Assembly: GCA_049522565.1 (NCBI GenBank)
Contig: JBEKNT010000310.1
Coordinates: forward strand, 1 to 8,276
Direction: 5' to 3'
DNA length: 8,276 bases
From: JASHVB01 sp049522565
Lineage (GTDB): Bacteria; Pseudomonadota; Alphaproteobacteria; Acetobacterales; Acetobacteraceae
In this document: piece by piece, positions 1 to 5,606 of the stretch
How positions within the stretch are numbered: position 1 is the first letter of the stretch
Layout of the letters: the number at the start of each line of letters is the position of its first letter
The notes under the pieces: model-generated
Database searches by the model: none
Told to the model about the DNA's origin: nothing
The model's input: only the letters and a program-made list of their open reading frames with translations
Position numbers and translations under genes: made by a program

Positions 1-1
1 T

Positions 2-952
2 TTCGCCGCCGACGCCCCGCACGGCAGCGCCGGCTCGCAGGGGGTGGTCGCCGGCATCACCTACCGCATCCAGGGCGCCGGCCCGGCGCTGGTCCTGTTG
101 CCGTTCTTCCTCGCCCCGTCGCAATGGGACAAGGCGATCCCGACGCTGACGCGGCACTTCTCGGTGGTGACACTGGGCGGCCGCCATGTCGGCGGCATCG
201 CGGCGCTGGAGGACCGGGCGCGCGCGCCGAGCTATCGCGCCACGGTGCGCAGCCTGATGCAGCATATCGCGCCGCGGCCGGGCGAGACGATCCTCGACAT
301 CGGCAGCGGCTCCGGCGCGCTGGACCGCATGCTGGCGCACCTCTGGCCGGCCAACCCGATCACCGCCATCGACGTCAATCCGTTCCTGCAACGCGAGGCC
401 ATGGCGCTGGCGGCGGAGGAAGGTCTGGGCGACGCGATTGCCTTCCGCCCCGGCAGCGCCGAGGCGCTGCCCTTTCCCGATGCGTCGTTCGACTGCGCCC
501 TCAGCGTCACCGTGCTGGAGGAATGCGACGCCGACCTGGCCCTGCGCGAGGCGTGGCGCGTGCTGCGCCCGGGCGGGCGGCTCGGCGTCATCGTCCGCGC
601 GATCGACCTGCCGCAATGGTGGAACCTCGACCTGCCGCCTTCGCTGCGCGCCCGCGCCGAGACCCCGCCGCAATCGGTCGGCACGCGCGGCGTGGCCGAC
701 GCGAGCCTGTACCGGCGGTTGCGCGCCGTGGGGTTCGCGGATCTGGTGTGCTCGCCGTCGCTGGTGACGCTCGACCGCCCGGACGGCCCGATCTGGCGCT
801 ACCGCGAAGACCACGTCCTGTCGCTGCTGACCCCGGAGGAGACCGCCGCCTGGCGCGCCCTGACCGACGCCGCCCGCCGCGACGGACTCCTGCTCACGGC
901 ACACCCGATGCACTGCGCAATGGGTGTGAAACCGCGCGCTTCGCCGGCATAG
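2..952 (+). CDS. Class I SAM-dependent methyltransferase with hydrolase-like N-terminal segment (5' partial)
   Basis: This gene probably encodes a SAM-dependent methyltransferase of unknown substrate. The frame is open to the window edge, so it most likely starts upstream; the GTG at 44 is the only clear internal start candidate. Counting from that GTG, the SAM-binding glycine loop LDIGSGSG is at residues 84-91, followed by an acidic strand end (AIDVN), an ALPFPDASFD motif and the post-core WRVLRPGGRLGVIV. This order is typical of Methyltransf_11/25-type class I enzymes. The first 55 or so residues (GITYRIQGAGPALVLLP, then PSQWDKAIPTL) resemble the opening strands of an alpha/beta hydrolase, but no nucleophile elbow or catalytic His follows, so this is only a hydrolase-like fragment joined to the methyltransferase. 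The stop is 7 nt before the next gene, which suggests co-transcription. The methyltransferase fold is secure; the 5' end and substrate are not. Confidence 0.8.
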   Translation, partial: FAADAPHGSAGSQGVVAGITYRIQGAGPALVLLPFFLAPSQWDKAIPTLTRHFSVVTLGGRHVGGIAALEDRARAPSYRATVRSLMQHIAPRPGETILDIGSGSGALDRMLAHLWPANPITAIDVNPFLQREAMALAAEEGLGDAIAFRPGSAEALPFPDASFDCALSVTVLEECDADLALREAWRVLRPGGRLGVIVRAIDLPQWWNLDLPPSLRARAETPPQSVGTRGVADASLYRRLRAVGFADLVCSPSLVTLDRPDGPIWRYREDHVLSLLTPEETAAWRALTDAARRDGLLLTAHPMHCAMGVKPRASPA

Positions 953-959
953 TCTCCGC

Positions 960-1673
960 ATGGACGGCTGGAGTGACCTGGCAAGCGCCTGCACCAGCAC
1001 CGGTGACCGGCTGGTGCTGCGCGAACGCGCGGGGACCGTAGAGCTGCGCTGCAACGGCTGGGAGCTGATGTCGAATCGCGCGCATCACTCGGAGGAGATG
1101 CTGGCCACGCTCGCATGCGAGCGGATGGCACAAAATAGCATGACCTCCTCGGCGACGCAGGCCGATTGCGCCACAGGCGCGCACGTCCTGATCGGCGGGC
1201 TCGGCCTCGGCTACACGCTGCGCGCCGCACTGGACCGCCTGGCAACCTCCGCGCACGTCACGGTGGCCGAACTGCTGCCCGAGATCATCGCGTGGAACCG
1301 CGGGCCGCTCGCCCGGTTCGCCGCCCGGCCGCTCGACGACCCGCGCGTGACGGTCGCCTGCACCGACATCGCCGCCCTGCTGCGCGCCGCCGAACCGGCC
1401 AGCTTCGACGCCATCCTGCTCGACACCGACAACGGCCCCGATTCGGTCATGCTGCCAGGCAACGCCTCGCTCTACGGACCGGAAGGCCTGCGGCTCGTCC
1501 ACCGCGCGCTCCGCCCCTCGGGCACCCTTGCCGTCTGGTCCGCCGACCCCTCCGCACGCTTCGAGCACGCCCTGCGCGACACCGGCTTCCAGTGGCATGC
1601 CCACCATGTCCCGGCGCGCGGCGCCCCGACCGACCCGCCGCACACGATCTACCTGGCGTGGGAGGCCGCATGA
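960..1673 (+). CDS. Spermidine synthase-like (SpeE-fold) SAM-binding protein
   Basis: The 237-residue product looks like a stand-alone member of the spermidine synthase/methyltransferase superfamily. The nucleotide-binding loop VLIGGLGLGYTL lies at residues 76-87, the acidic residue that would bind the ribose or aminopropyl donor is E104 in VAELLPEII, and the loop DTDNGPD is at 155-161, where true spermidine synthases carry their catalytic Asp motif. RPSGTLAVWSA at about 183-193 is the usual post-core strand. It lacks the N-terminal beta-barrel typical of full spermidine synthases (about 290 residues), so polyamine synthesis is not assured and a methyltransferase-type reaction is possible. 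No good ribosome binding site precedes the ATG, which fits translational coupling to the gene 7 nt upstream. Its TGA overlaps the next ATG in ATGA. Family call is good; reaction unknown. Confidence 0.8.
   Translation: MDGWSDLASACTSTGDRLVLRERAGTVELRCNGWELMSNRAHHSEEMLATLACERMAQNSMTSSATQADCATGAHVLIGGLGLGYTLRAALDRLATSAHVTVAELLPEIIAWNRGPLARFAARPLDDPRVTVACTDIAALLRAAEPASFDAILLDTDNGPDSVMLPGNASLYGPEGLRLVHRALRPSGTLAVWSADPSARFEHALRDTGFQWHAHHVPARGAPTDPPHTIYLAWEAA
1660..1665 (+). promoter_or_regulatory. Ribosome binding site of mobA
   Basis: GGGAGG lies 4 nt before the ATG at 1670, inside the last codons of the preceding gene. It decides the mobA start, because the same frame stays open for about 500 nt further upstream as a shadow of the preceding gene. 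Confidence 0.6.
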
Positions 1674-2266
1674 GCACCGCGGCGCTGGTGCTGGCCGGCG
1701 GCGACGCGACCCGGATGGGTGGCGCCGACAAACCCCTGCTGGAGGTCGGCGGCGCCCCGATGCTGGCCCGGATTATCGCCGCGCTGCGGCCGGACACACC
1801 CGCCATCGCCATCAGCGCCAACGGCGACCCAATAAGGTTCGCCCCCTACGGCCTGCCGATCCTGCCGGACGGCGCGTTCGCCGGCGAGGGACCGCTCGCC
1901 GGCGTGCTGGCCGGATTGGACTGGGCGGCCGCCATCGGCGCCGACTCGTTGCTGACCATCCCCGGCGACACGCCTTTTGTGCCCGCCGGCCTCGCCGCCA
2001 CGCTGGCACCCCCACCCGCCTGCGCCGCCAGCCATGGTCGGATACACCACCTCATCGCGCTTTGGCCCACCGTCCGCCGGGACGCGCTGCGGGCCATGCT
2101 CGCAACACCCGGTCGCCGCACCGTCGCCCGCTTCGCCGACGCGATCGGCATGCGGCGGGTTGCTTTCCCCGCCGGGAAGTGGGACCCGTTCCTCAACGTC
2201 AACACGCCGGACGACCTGGCGATGGCGCGCAGCCTGGTGCCGCGGGCGGGGGAGGGTCAGCCATGA
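1670..2266 (+). CDS. mobA: Molybdenum cofactor guanylyltransferase MobA
   Basis: MobA transfers GMP from GTP to molybdopterin-bound molybdenum to form the guanine dinucleotide cofactor used by DMSO-reductase-type and related enzymes in the cytoplasm. The 198-residue product has the family signature at its N-terminus: LAGGDATRMGGADKPLL at residues 8-24, the GTP-binding glycine-rich loop with the conserved Arg and Lys. It is followed by GEGPLAGVLAGL, the metal-binding Asp in PGDTPFVP, and the C-terminal NVNTPDDL. Length matches the family (about 190-210). The start at 1670 is fixed by GGGAGG 4 nt upstream and the ATGA overlap with the preceding gene; the 3' end overlaps the next gene in the same way. 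No other cofactor-synthesis gene or molybdoenzyme is visible nearby. MocA-type cytidylyltransferases are close relatives, but the motif set fits MobA better. Confidence 0.9.
   Translation: MSTAALVLAGGDATRMGGADKPLLEVGGAPMLARIIAALRPDTPAIAISANGDPIRFAPYGLPILPDGAFAGEGPLAGVLAGLDWAAAIGADSLLTIPGDTPFVPAGLAATLAPPPACAASHGRIHHLIALWPTVRRDALRAMLATPGRRTVARFADAIGMRRVAFPAGKWDPFLNVNTPDDLAMARSLVPRAGEGQP
2251..2256 (+). promoter_or_regulatory. Ribosome binding site of the aspartate dehydrogenase gene
   Basis: GGAGGG lies 6 nt before the ATG at 2263, inside the 3' end of mobA. It supports that start over the much longer open frame, which runs back to about 1528 only as a shadow of upstream genes. Confidence 0.65.
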
Positions 2267-3066
2267 GCAAAACCGTCGCGATCGGCGGCCTGGGCGCTAT
2301 CGGCCTGCCGCTCGCCCGCGCACTGGACGCCGGCGTGGAGGGCCTGAGGCTGATCGCCGTCGCCGCGCGCGACCATGCCAAGGCCGAAGCCAACCTCGTC
2401 CGCTTTCGCACCAAGCCGCGAATCGTGCCGCTCGATGCGCTCGCCGAGGCGGACATCGTCGTGGAAGCCGCCCCCGCGGCGGTGTTCGAGCAAATCGCGC
2501 GGGCGGCGATCGACGCGGGGCGGATCTTCGTGCCAGCCTCAGTCGGCGCCTTGCTGCCGCGCATGCACCTGGTTGCCCGCGCCCGGGCCACCGGGGCGCG
2601 CATCGTCGTTCCCACCGGCGCCCTGCTCGGACTGGACGCGGTGCGCGCCGCGGCCGAGGGCCCGGTGGAAAGCGTCACCATGGTGACCCGCAAACCGCCT
2701 GGGGGCCTCGCCGGCGCGCCCTATCTGACGCGGCACGGGATCGATGTCAGCAGCCTCACCGCGCCGTTGCTGGTGTTCCAGGGCAACGCGCTGGACGCGG
2801 CCGCGGGCTTCCCGGCCAACGTCAACGTCGCCGCGGCACTGGCGCTGGCCGGTATCGGCCCGGTGCGCACGCGCGTGGAGATCTGGGCCGACCCCGGCGT
2901 CACCCGCAACACCCACACCATCCAGGTGGAGGCCGAAGCCGCACGCTTCAGCATGACCATCGAGAACGTGCCAAGCGAGGACAACCCGCGCACCGGCAAG
3001 CTGACCGCGTTATCCGTGCTGACCTGCCTGCGCGGCCTGGTATCAACGCTGAAGGTCGGCAGCTAA
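2263..3066 (+). CDS. nadX: L-aspartate dehydrogenase
   Basis: This enzyme family oxidises L-aspartate with NAD(P)+ to iminoaspartate, which can feed NAD synthesis or deaminate spontaneously to oxaloacetate and ammonia. The 267-residue product has the usual length. Visible features are the Rossmann loop GGLGAIG at residues 8-14, VVEAAP at the end of the nucleotide domain, VPTGALLGLDAVRAA, the FPANVNVAAALALAG segment, the conserved catalytic-type His218 in TRNTHTI, and the C-terminal ENVPSEDNPRTGKLTALSV near 234-252. All are characteristic of AspDH as known from Thermotoga and Archaeoglobus. The ATG overlaps the mobA stop (ATGA) and has GGAGGG 6 nt upstream, so it is translationally coupled. 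No nadA or nadC is next to it, so a role in NAD synthesis rather than general aspartate oxidation is inferred, not shown. The symbol nadX is used for this family in some genomes. Confidence 0.88.
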   Translation: MSKTVAIGGLGAIGLPLARALDAGVEGLRLIAVAARDHAKAEANLVRFRTKPRIVPLDALAEADIVVEAAPAAVFEQIARAAIDAGRIFVPASVGALLPRMHLVARARATGARIVVPTGALLGLDAVRAAAEGPVESVTMVTRKPPGGLAGAPYLTRHGIDVSSLTAPLLVFQGNALDAAAGFPANVNVAAALALAGIGPVRTRVEIWADPGVTRNTHTIQVEAEAARFSMTIENVPSEDNPRTGKLTALSVLTCLRGLVSTLKVGS

Positions 3067-3079
3067 TCATGGATCAACA

Positions 3080-3138
3080 GACTCCCCCTCTCCTTGTGGG
3101 CTTGGGGCGCGAAGCGGACCAAGGTAGGGGGAGGGGTC
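3080..3138. repeat. C/G-rich inverted repeat, copy 1
   Basis: The left arm (3080-3096, GACTCCCCCTCTCCTTG) pairs imperfectly with the right arm (3120-3138, CAAGG...GGGGAGGGGTC). The left arm with its following TGTGGG matches the reverse complement of the right end of the element at 5492-5595, so the two are copies of one repeat family in opposite orientation. The element lies 13 nt after the aspartate dehydrogenase stop and 15 nt before the next start codon. It resembles the dispersed palindromes common between genes of high-GC alphaproteobacteria (recalled, not checked). Confidence 0.7.
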
Positions 3139-3142
3139 GATC

Positions 3143-3147
3143 GGGAG
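3143..3147 (+). promoter_or_regulatory. Ribosome binding site of the small membrane protein gene
   Basis: GGGAG lies 6 nt before the ATG at 3154. It supports this start over the in-frame TTG at 3094, which would add 20 residues translated from the inverted repeat. Confidence 0.6.
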
Positions 3148-3153
3148 CGCGCA

Positions 3154-3480
3154 ATGCTAGAGGCGACAGCCTACTTCATAACCCTGGCGATGTTCGCCTT
3201 TGTCATCTTCAGCACCGTGTACGTGCGGCACGAGACGCTGATCCTGGTCTGCATCCCGCCGATGTTCGTGGCGCTCGTCGTCGGCTTCACCATGTGGATC
3301 TACGCGTTCGAGACGTTCGGCCTGCCGATGGCACTGGCGGCGCTGGTGGTGCCGTTCCCAGTGGCATGGCGGCTGGGCCGACGCTATTCCGTGCGCGACC
3401 TGCTGATCGTGATCTACCTCGCCTGGGCCGTGGGCATGGTCTGCGCCCTGCTGGCGTTCAGCTTCCCGGATGCTGCTTGA
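3154..3480 (+). CDS. Small multi-pass membrane protein, function unknown
   Basis: I do not recognise this family. The 108-residue product is strongly hydrophobic, with probable membrane segments at about 6-24, 29-51, 56-72 and 83-104. Between segments 1 and 2 lies the charged turn RHE; between 3 and 4 lies RLGRRYSVRD, whose positive charge suggests a cytoplasmic loop. A proline pair (residues 35-36) sits in the second segment. The ATG at 3154 is preferred because it has GGGAG 6 nt upstream and begins just after the repeat; the frame is open back to a TTG at 3094, but those extra residues would come from the repeat itself. It follows aspartate dehydrogenase by 87 nt and is followed after 2 nt by a terminator-like hairpin, so it may be the last gene of that operon. 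A role in transport or in anchoring a partner cannot be told apart from sequence alone. Confidence 0.7.
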   Translation: MLEATAYFITLAMFAFVIFSTVYVRHETLILVCIPPMFVALVVGFTMWIYAFETFGLPMALAALVVPFPVAWRLGRRYSVRDLLIVIYLAWAVGMVCALLAFSFPDAA

Positions 3481-3482
3481 TG

Positions 3483-3511
3483 ACCTCTCCGGCGCTCCGC
3501 GCGGGCGAGGT
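3483..3511 (+). terminator. Probable intrinsic terminator after the first operon
   Basis: Positions 3483-3495 and 3499-3511 form a stem with 11 of 13 pairs around a TCC loop (outer arms ACCTC/GAGGT, inner GCGC/GCGC). It begins 2 nt after the membrane protein stop and the next bases continue as TT then CC. The T-run is short, so termination strength is uncertain, but position and pairing fit. Confidence 0.55.
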
Positions 3512-3710
3512 TTCCGGTACCCACTGTCGCTGACACGCGAACCGCAGAAGCTGCCCGCCGCAGGGCCAGGCAGCCTGTATCGCCTGAGCGCGCGTTAGGC
3601 CGCAGCGACGGCGGTGGCCGAAGCAAGACGCCGGAACCAGCCGTGGATCGGCCCCGTGCATCACGCCTCGATGGTCCGAATCACAGGTTCAGGGTGGCCC
3701 GGCGCCGGAA

Positions 3711-3750
3711 GCCGCGGGCGATGGCGGGCGCGGCGCCCGCCAGCCGCGGC
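3711..3750. repeat. Strong GC hairpin in the gene-free region
   Basis: The inner arms 3722-3731 (TGGCGGGCGC) and 3733-3742 are perfect reverse complements around one central base, and the flanking GCCGCGG (3711-3717) and CCGCGGC (3744-3750) extend the pairing across a small internal loop. No T-run follows on either strand, so it is not called a terminator. It could be a dispersed palindrome or a structured RNA element. Confidence 0.45.
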
Positions 3751-3882
3751 GCATGGGGGGGCACGATGGTGGCAAGCGGATCGGGAACCTGGATGCAAAT
3801 CCGCTTGGCATACCATCGGCCGACCGTCCCGCTCGGTCTATCGGCGTGCATCTGTGCAAATAATTCTTCCTTCCACATACAG

Positions 3883-3922
3883 AATATGTTCGTTGCCATG
3901 GAAATATGTCGTTGCCGTGGGA
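3883..3922. repeat. 20-bp tandem duplication in an AT-richer patch
   Basis: Units 3883-3902 and 3903-3922 are each 20 nt and directly adjacent. They share AATATGT, CGTTGCC and TGG, differing by one A/G change and two compensating 1-nt indels. The stretch around 3851-3910 is clearly less GC-rich than the rest of the window. It abuts the recognisable part of the decayed metallopeptidase, so the duplication is probably slippage in non-coding or decaying DNA. Confidence 0.6.
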
Positions 3923-3925
3923 ACC

Positions 3926-4170
3926 GGATGTGAGCCAGCGCTCGTTGTAAAGCTCGCGCGCTTTCTTGGGCCGCGGATGCAGACAAATTGAGAACCTGCG
4001 CCACTGGTACACCCAACATCCGCAGGACCACCGAACACGGCAGGAACCGGCCGGAGTGCCTCGAATCTGTCGTGGTGCACGAGATGACGCACATAATCGC
4101 CCGGCATCGCAACGACCGGTTCACCGGCCGGATCGAGCGGTGCCTGCCGAACTGGAGGCTCGTGCGGCAG
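3926..4170 (+). pseudogene. Decayed YgjP/SprT-type (DUF45, M48-like) zinc metallopeptidase
   Basis: Intact relatives are cytoplasmic zinc metallopeptidase-like proteins, often found beside type I restriction genes. Here only a broken stretch can be read. In one frame 3932-3988 gives EPALVVKLARFLGPRMQTN, matching the family segment leading into MKTKWGSCN, and then hits TGA at 3989. Shifting frame, 3994-4170 gives TC...NIRR...TE..R..PECLE, then VVVHEMTHIIARHRNDRF (HEMTH zinc motif at 4078-4092), and LPNWRLVRQ near the end. This follows the family order KWGSCN, RRIWLN, ELAKKPPECLEY, HExxH, HNxRF, MPxWRxxR. At least one frameshift, loss of the KWG and WLN residues, absence of the N-terminal half, and no recognisable tail after WRLVRQ make it a pseudogene rather than a sequencing artefact. 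Both outer limits are approximate. The family match is from memory of conserved motifs. Confidence 0.72.
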
Positions 4171-4244
4171 GTGCCGCCCTTCCGCCTTGCACCGCCCTGC
4201 CCGTCCCAACATGATGCGCGCCAAACCACGAAAGACCTGGCGCA

Positions 4245-5438
4245 ATGCCCCCCCATCCCCTCCCTAACGACCCCACCACAGCCATCCGCGACCTCACCCA
4301 GCAGATCGAGCAGCGGCTGATCGAGATCCGCCGGGACATCCACGCGCATCCGGAGCTCGGCTTCGAGGAAGTCCGCACCGCCGGCATCGTCGCCCGCGAG
4401 TTGACCCGGCTCGGCATTCCGCACCAGACGCAGATCGGCCAGACGGGGGTGGTCGGGCTGATCGAAGGCGGGCGCCCCGGCCCGGTCCTCGCCATTCGCG
4501 CCGACATGGATGCACTGCCGATCCAGGAGACCAGCGGCCTGCCGTGGGCCAGCACCTATCCCGGCCTGATGCACGCCTGCGGCCACGACATCCATACCAC
4601 CACCCTGCTTGGGGTCGCGGAGGTGCTGCGCGATCTGGCGCCCCAGCTCGCCGGGACGGTGAAGCTGGTGTTCCAGCCGGCCGAGGAAGGCATCGGCGGC
4701 ATGCGTGCCATGATCGCCGACGGGGTGATGGAAGCGCCGAAGGTCGACCTGGCGTTGGGCTTCCACAACCATCCCGACATACCGGTGGGGACCTTCGGCT
4801 TCGTCCGCGGCGCGGCTCTGGCGGCGGCGGACCGGTTCGACATCGTGGTGCACGGTAAGTCCGGCCACGCGGCGTGGCCGCACACCACGGTAGACCCGAT
4901 CGTCGCGGCCTCGCTGTTGGTGGCGCAGCTACAAACGGTGGTGTCGCGCGAGGTCAATCCGACCATGCCGGTGGTCGTGACCGTTGGCTGCATCCAGGGC
5001 GGCACGACCTACAACATCATCCCGGATAGCTGCGCCATCAAAGGCACCGTGCGCACCCTGCACCCCGAAGCGCGCGACGCGGCGGAGGAGGCCATCAAGC
5101 GCCTGTCGGCCGGCATGCGCGAGGGCCTGCGCGTCGCTTGCGAGGTGGACTACCGCCGCGGCGTACCTATGCTGCGCAACGACGACCGCGTTCTGGATCC
5201 CACAGTCGCTGCGGTGCGCAAGCAGTTCGGTGACGCGATCTCGCAGGGCGAGGCCAGCCTTGGCGGCGAGGACCTTGCGCTGATGTTGGACCTGGTGCCA
5301 GGCTTTCAGTTGCGCGTCGGCTCGTCGCAGCCGGGGCGCGAGGACAAGCTGCACAATTCCGCCTACCAGCCGGACGAGCGCTGCATCGGCTATGGCGTGC
5401 AGGCGCTATCCCGAGCGGCGTTGGAATTGCTGGGGTGA
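4245..5438 (+). CDS. M20D-family amidohydrolase (hippurate hydrolase / N-acyl amino acid amidohydrolase type)
   Basis: Enzymes of this cytoplasmic family hydrolyse the amide bond of N-acyl amino acids such as hippurate using a two-metal centre. The 397-residue product has normal length and all expected motifs: RRDIHAHPELGFEE (29-42), RADMDALPI (85-93), MHACGHDIHT (109-118) with metal ligands C112 and H114, PAEEGIGGM (145-153) with the catalytic and metal Glu pair 147-148, a probable ligand H174 in FHNHPDIPVG, the dimerisation-domain segment GKSGHAAWPH, GGTTYNIIPD, SLGGEDLA, and H370 in LHNSAYQPDE. Nothing key is missing. The ATG at 4245 has no clear ribosome binding site, but the distance to the first conserved motif fits the family with only a few extra residues. 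The gene follows the metallopeptidase remnant and precedes a repeat-rich gap, so it may be transcribed alone. The exact substrate cannot be told. Confidence 0.92.
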   Translation: MPPHPLPNDPTTAIRDLTQQIEQRLIEIRRDIHAHPELGFEEVRTAGIVARELTRLGIPHQTQIGQTGVVGLIEGGRPGPVLAIRADMDALPIQETSGLPWASTYPGLMHACGHDIHTTTLLGVAEVLRDLAPQLAGTVKLVFQPAEEGIGGMRAMIADGVMEAPKVDLALGFHNHPDIPVGTFGFVRGAALAAADRFDIVVHGKSGHAAWPHTTVDPIVAASLLVAQLQTVVSREVNPTMPVVVTVGCIQGGTTYNIIPDSCAIKGTVRTLHPEARDAAEEAIKRLSAGMREGLRVACEVDYRRGVPMLRNDDRVLDPTVAAVRKQFGDAISQGEASLGGEDLALMLDLVPGFQLRVGSSQPGREDKLHNSAYQPDERCIGYGVQALSRAALELLG

Positions 5439-5450
5439 CCGAGGTCCACG

Positions 5451-5487
5451 CAAGTATTGGGTGCAGGTACAAGTATGGGTGCGGGTA
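5451..5487. repeat. 18-19 bp tandem duplication between genes
   Basis: Units 5451-5469 and 5470-5487 both read CAAGTAT, then GGGTGC and GGTA, with one missing T and one A-to-G change between them. They are directly adjacent and begin 12 nt after the amidohydrolase stop, just before the C/G-rich inverted repeat. Confidence 0.65.
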
Positions 5488-5491
5488 AAGG

Positions 5492-5595
5492 ACTCCCCCC
5501 CTTGAGGGGCAGGGTTGGGGAGATGGGTCCGTTCCGCATGGCTGTTGCGGTACCAACTCCCCTCCCCGCCCCTCCCCCACAAGGGGGGAGGGAGT
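5492..5595. repeat. C/G-rich inverted repeat, copy 2
   Basis: The outer arms ACTCCCCCCCTTG (5492-5504) and CAAGGGGGGAGGGAGT (5580-5595) are near reverse complements. Inside them, AGGGGCAGGG...GGGGAGATGGGT (5505-5528) pairs imperfectly with ACTCCCCTCCCCGCCCCT (5556-5573), and a small CCGCA/TGCGG hairpin (5534-5550) forms the tip. The right end is the reverse complement of the left end of copy 1 at 3080. The GGGAGGGAG at 5586-5594 is the only Shine-Dalgarno-like sequence before the next gene. Confidence 0.75.
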
Positions 5596-5606
5596 AGCGA
5601 CCCCCC

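Larger units (their letters stand above)
3481..4244. other. 764-nt region without an intact gene
   Basis: This gap between the membrane protein and the amidohydrolase gene holds, in order, a probable terminator, a GC hairpin, an AT-richer patch with a tandem duplication, and the metallopeptidase remnant. The promoter of the amidohydrolase gene should lie within it, but I could not place convincing -35/-10 boxes. Stretches at 3512-3710 and 3751-3850 show nothing I can name. Confidence 0.6.

Noticed and set aside
3094..3153. Upstream extension of the small membrane protein to a TTG at 3094
   Set aside because: The added residues are translated from the inverted repeat, and a good ribosome binding site supports the ATG at 3154.
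3671..3690. GGTCCGAATC, resembling a tRNA T-arm
   Set aside because: The flanking bases do not pair as a T-stem and no acceptor, D or anticodon arm can be built around it.
3681..3800. Possible PEP-CTERM-like tail on the - strand (VPDP followed later by GFRRR)
   Set aside because: The segment between them contains prolines, His and Arg and is not a hydrophobic helix, and no credible protein precedes it.
3681..4883. 400-codon open frame on the - strand across the gene-free region and the amidohydrolase start
   Set aside because: Half of it is antisense to the well-supported amidohydrolase gene and the composition shows no recognisable domain; open antisense frames are expected at this GC content.
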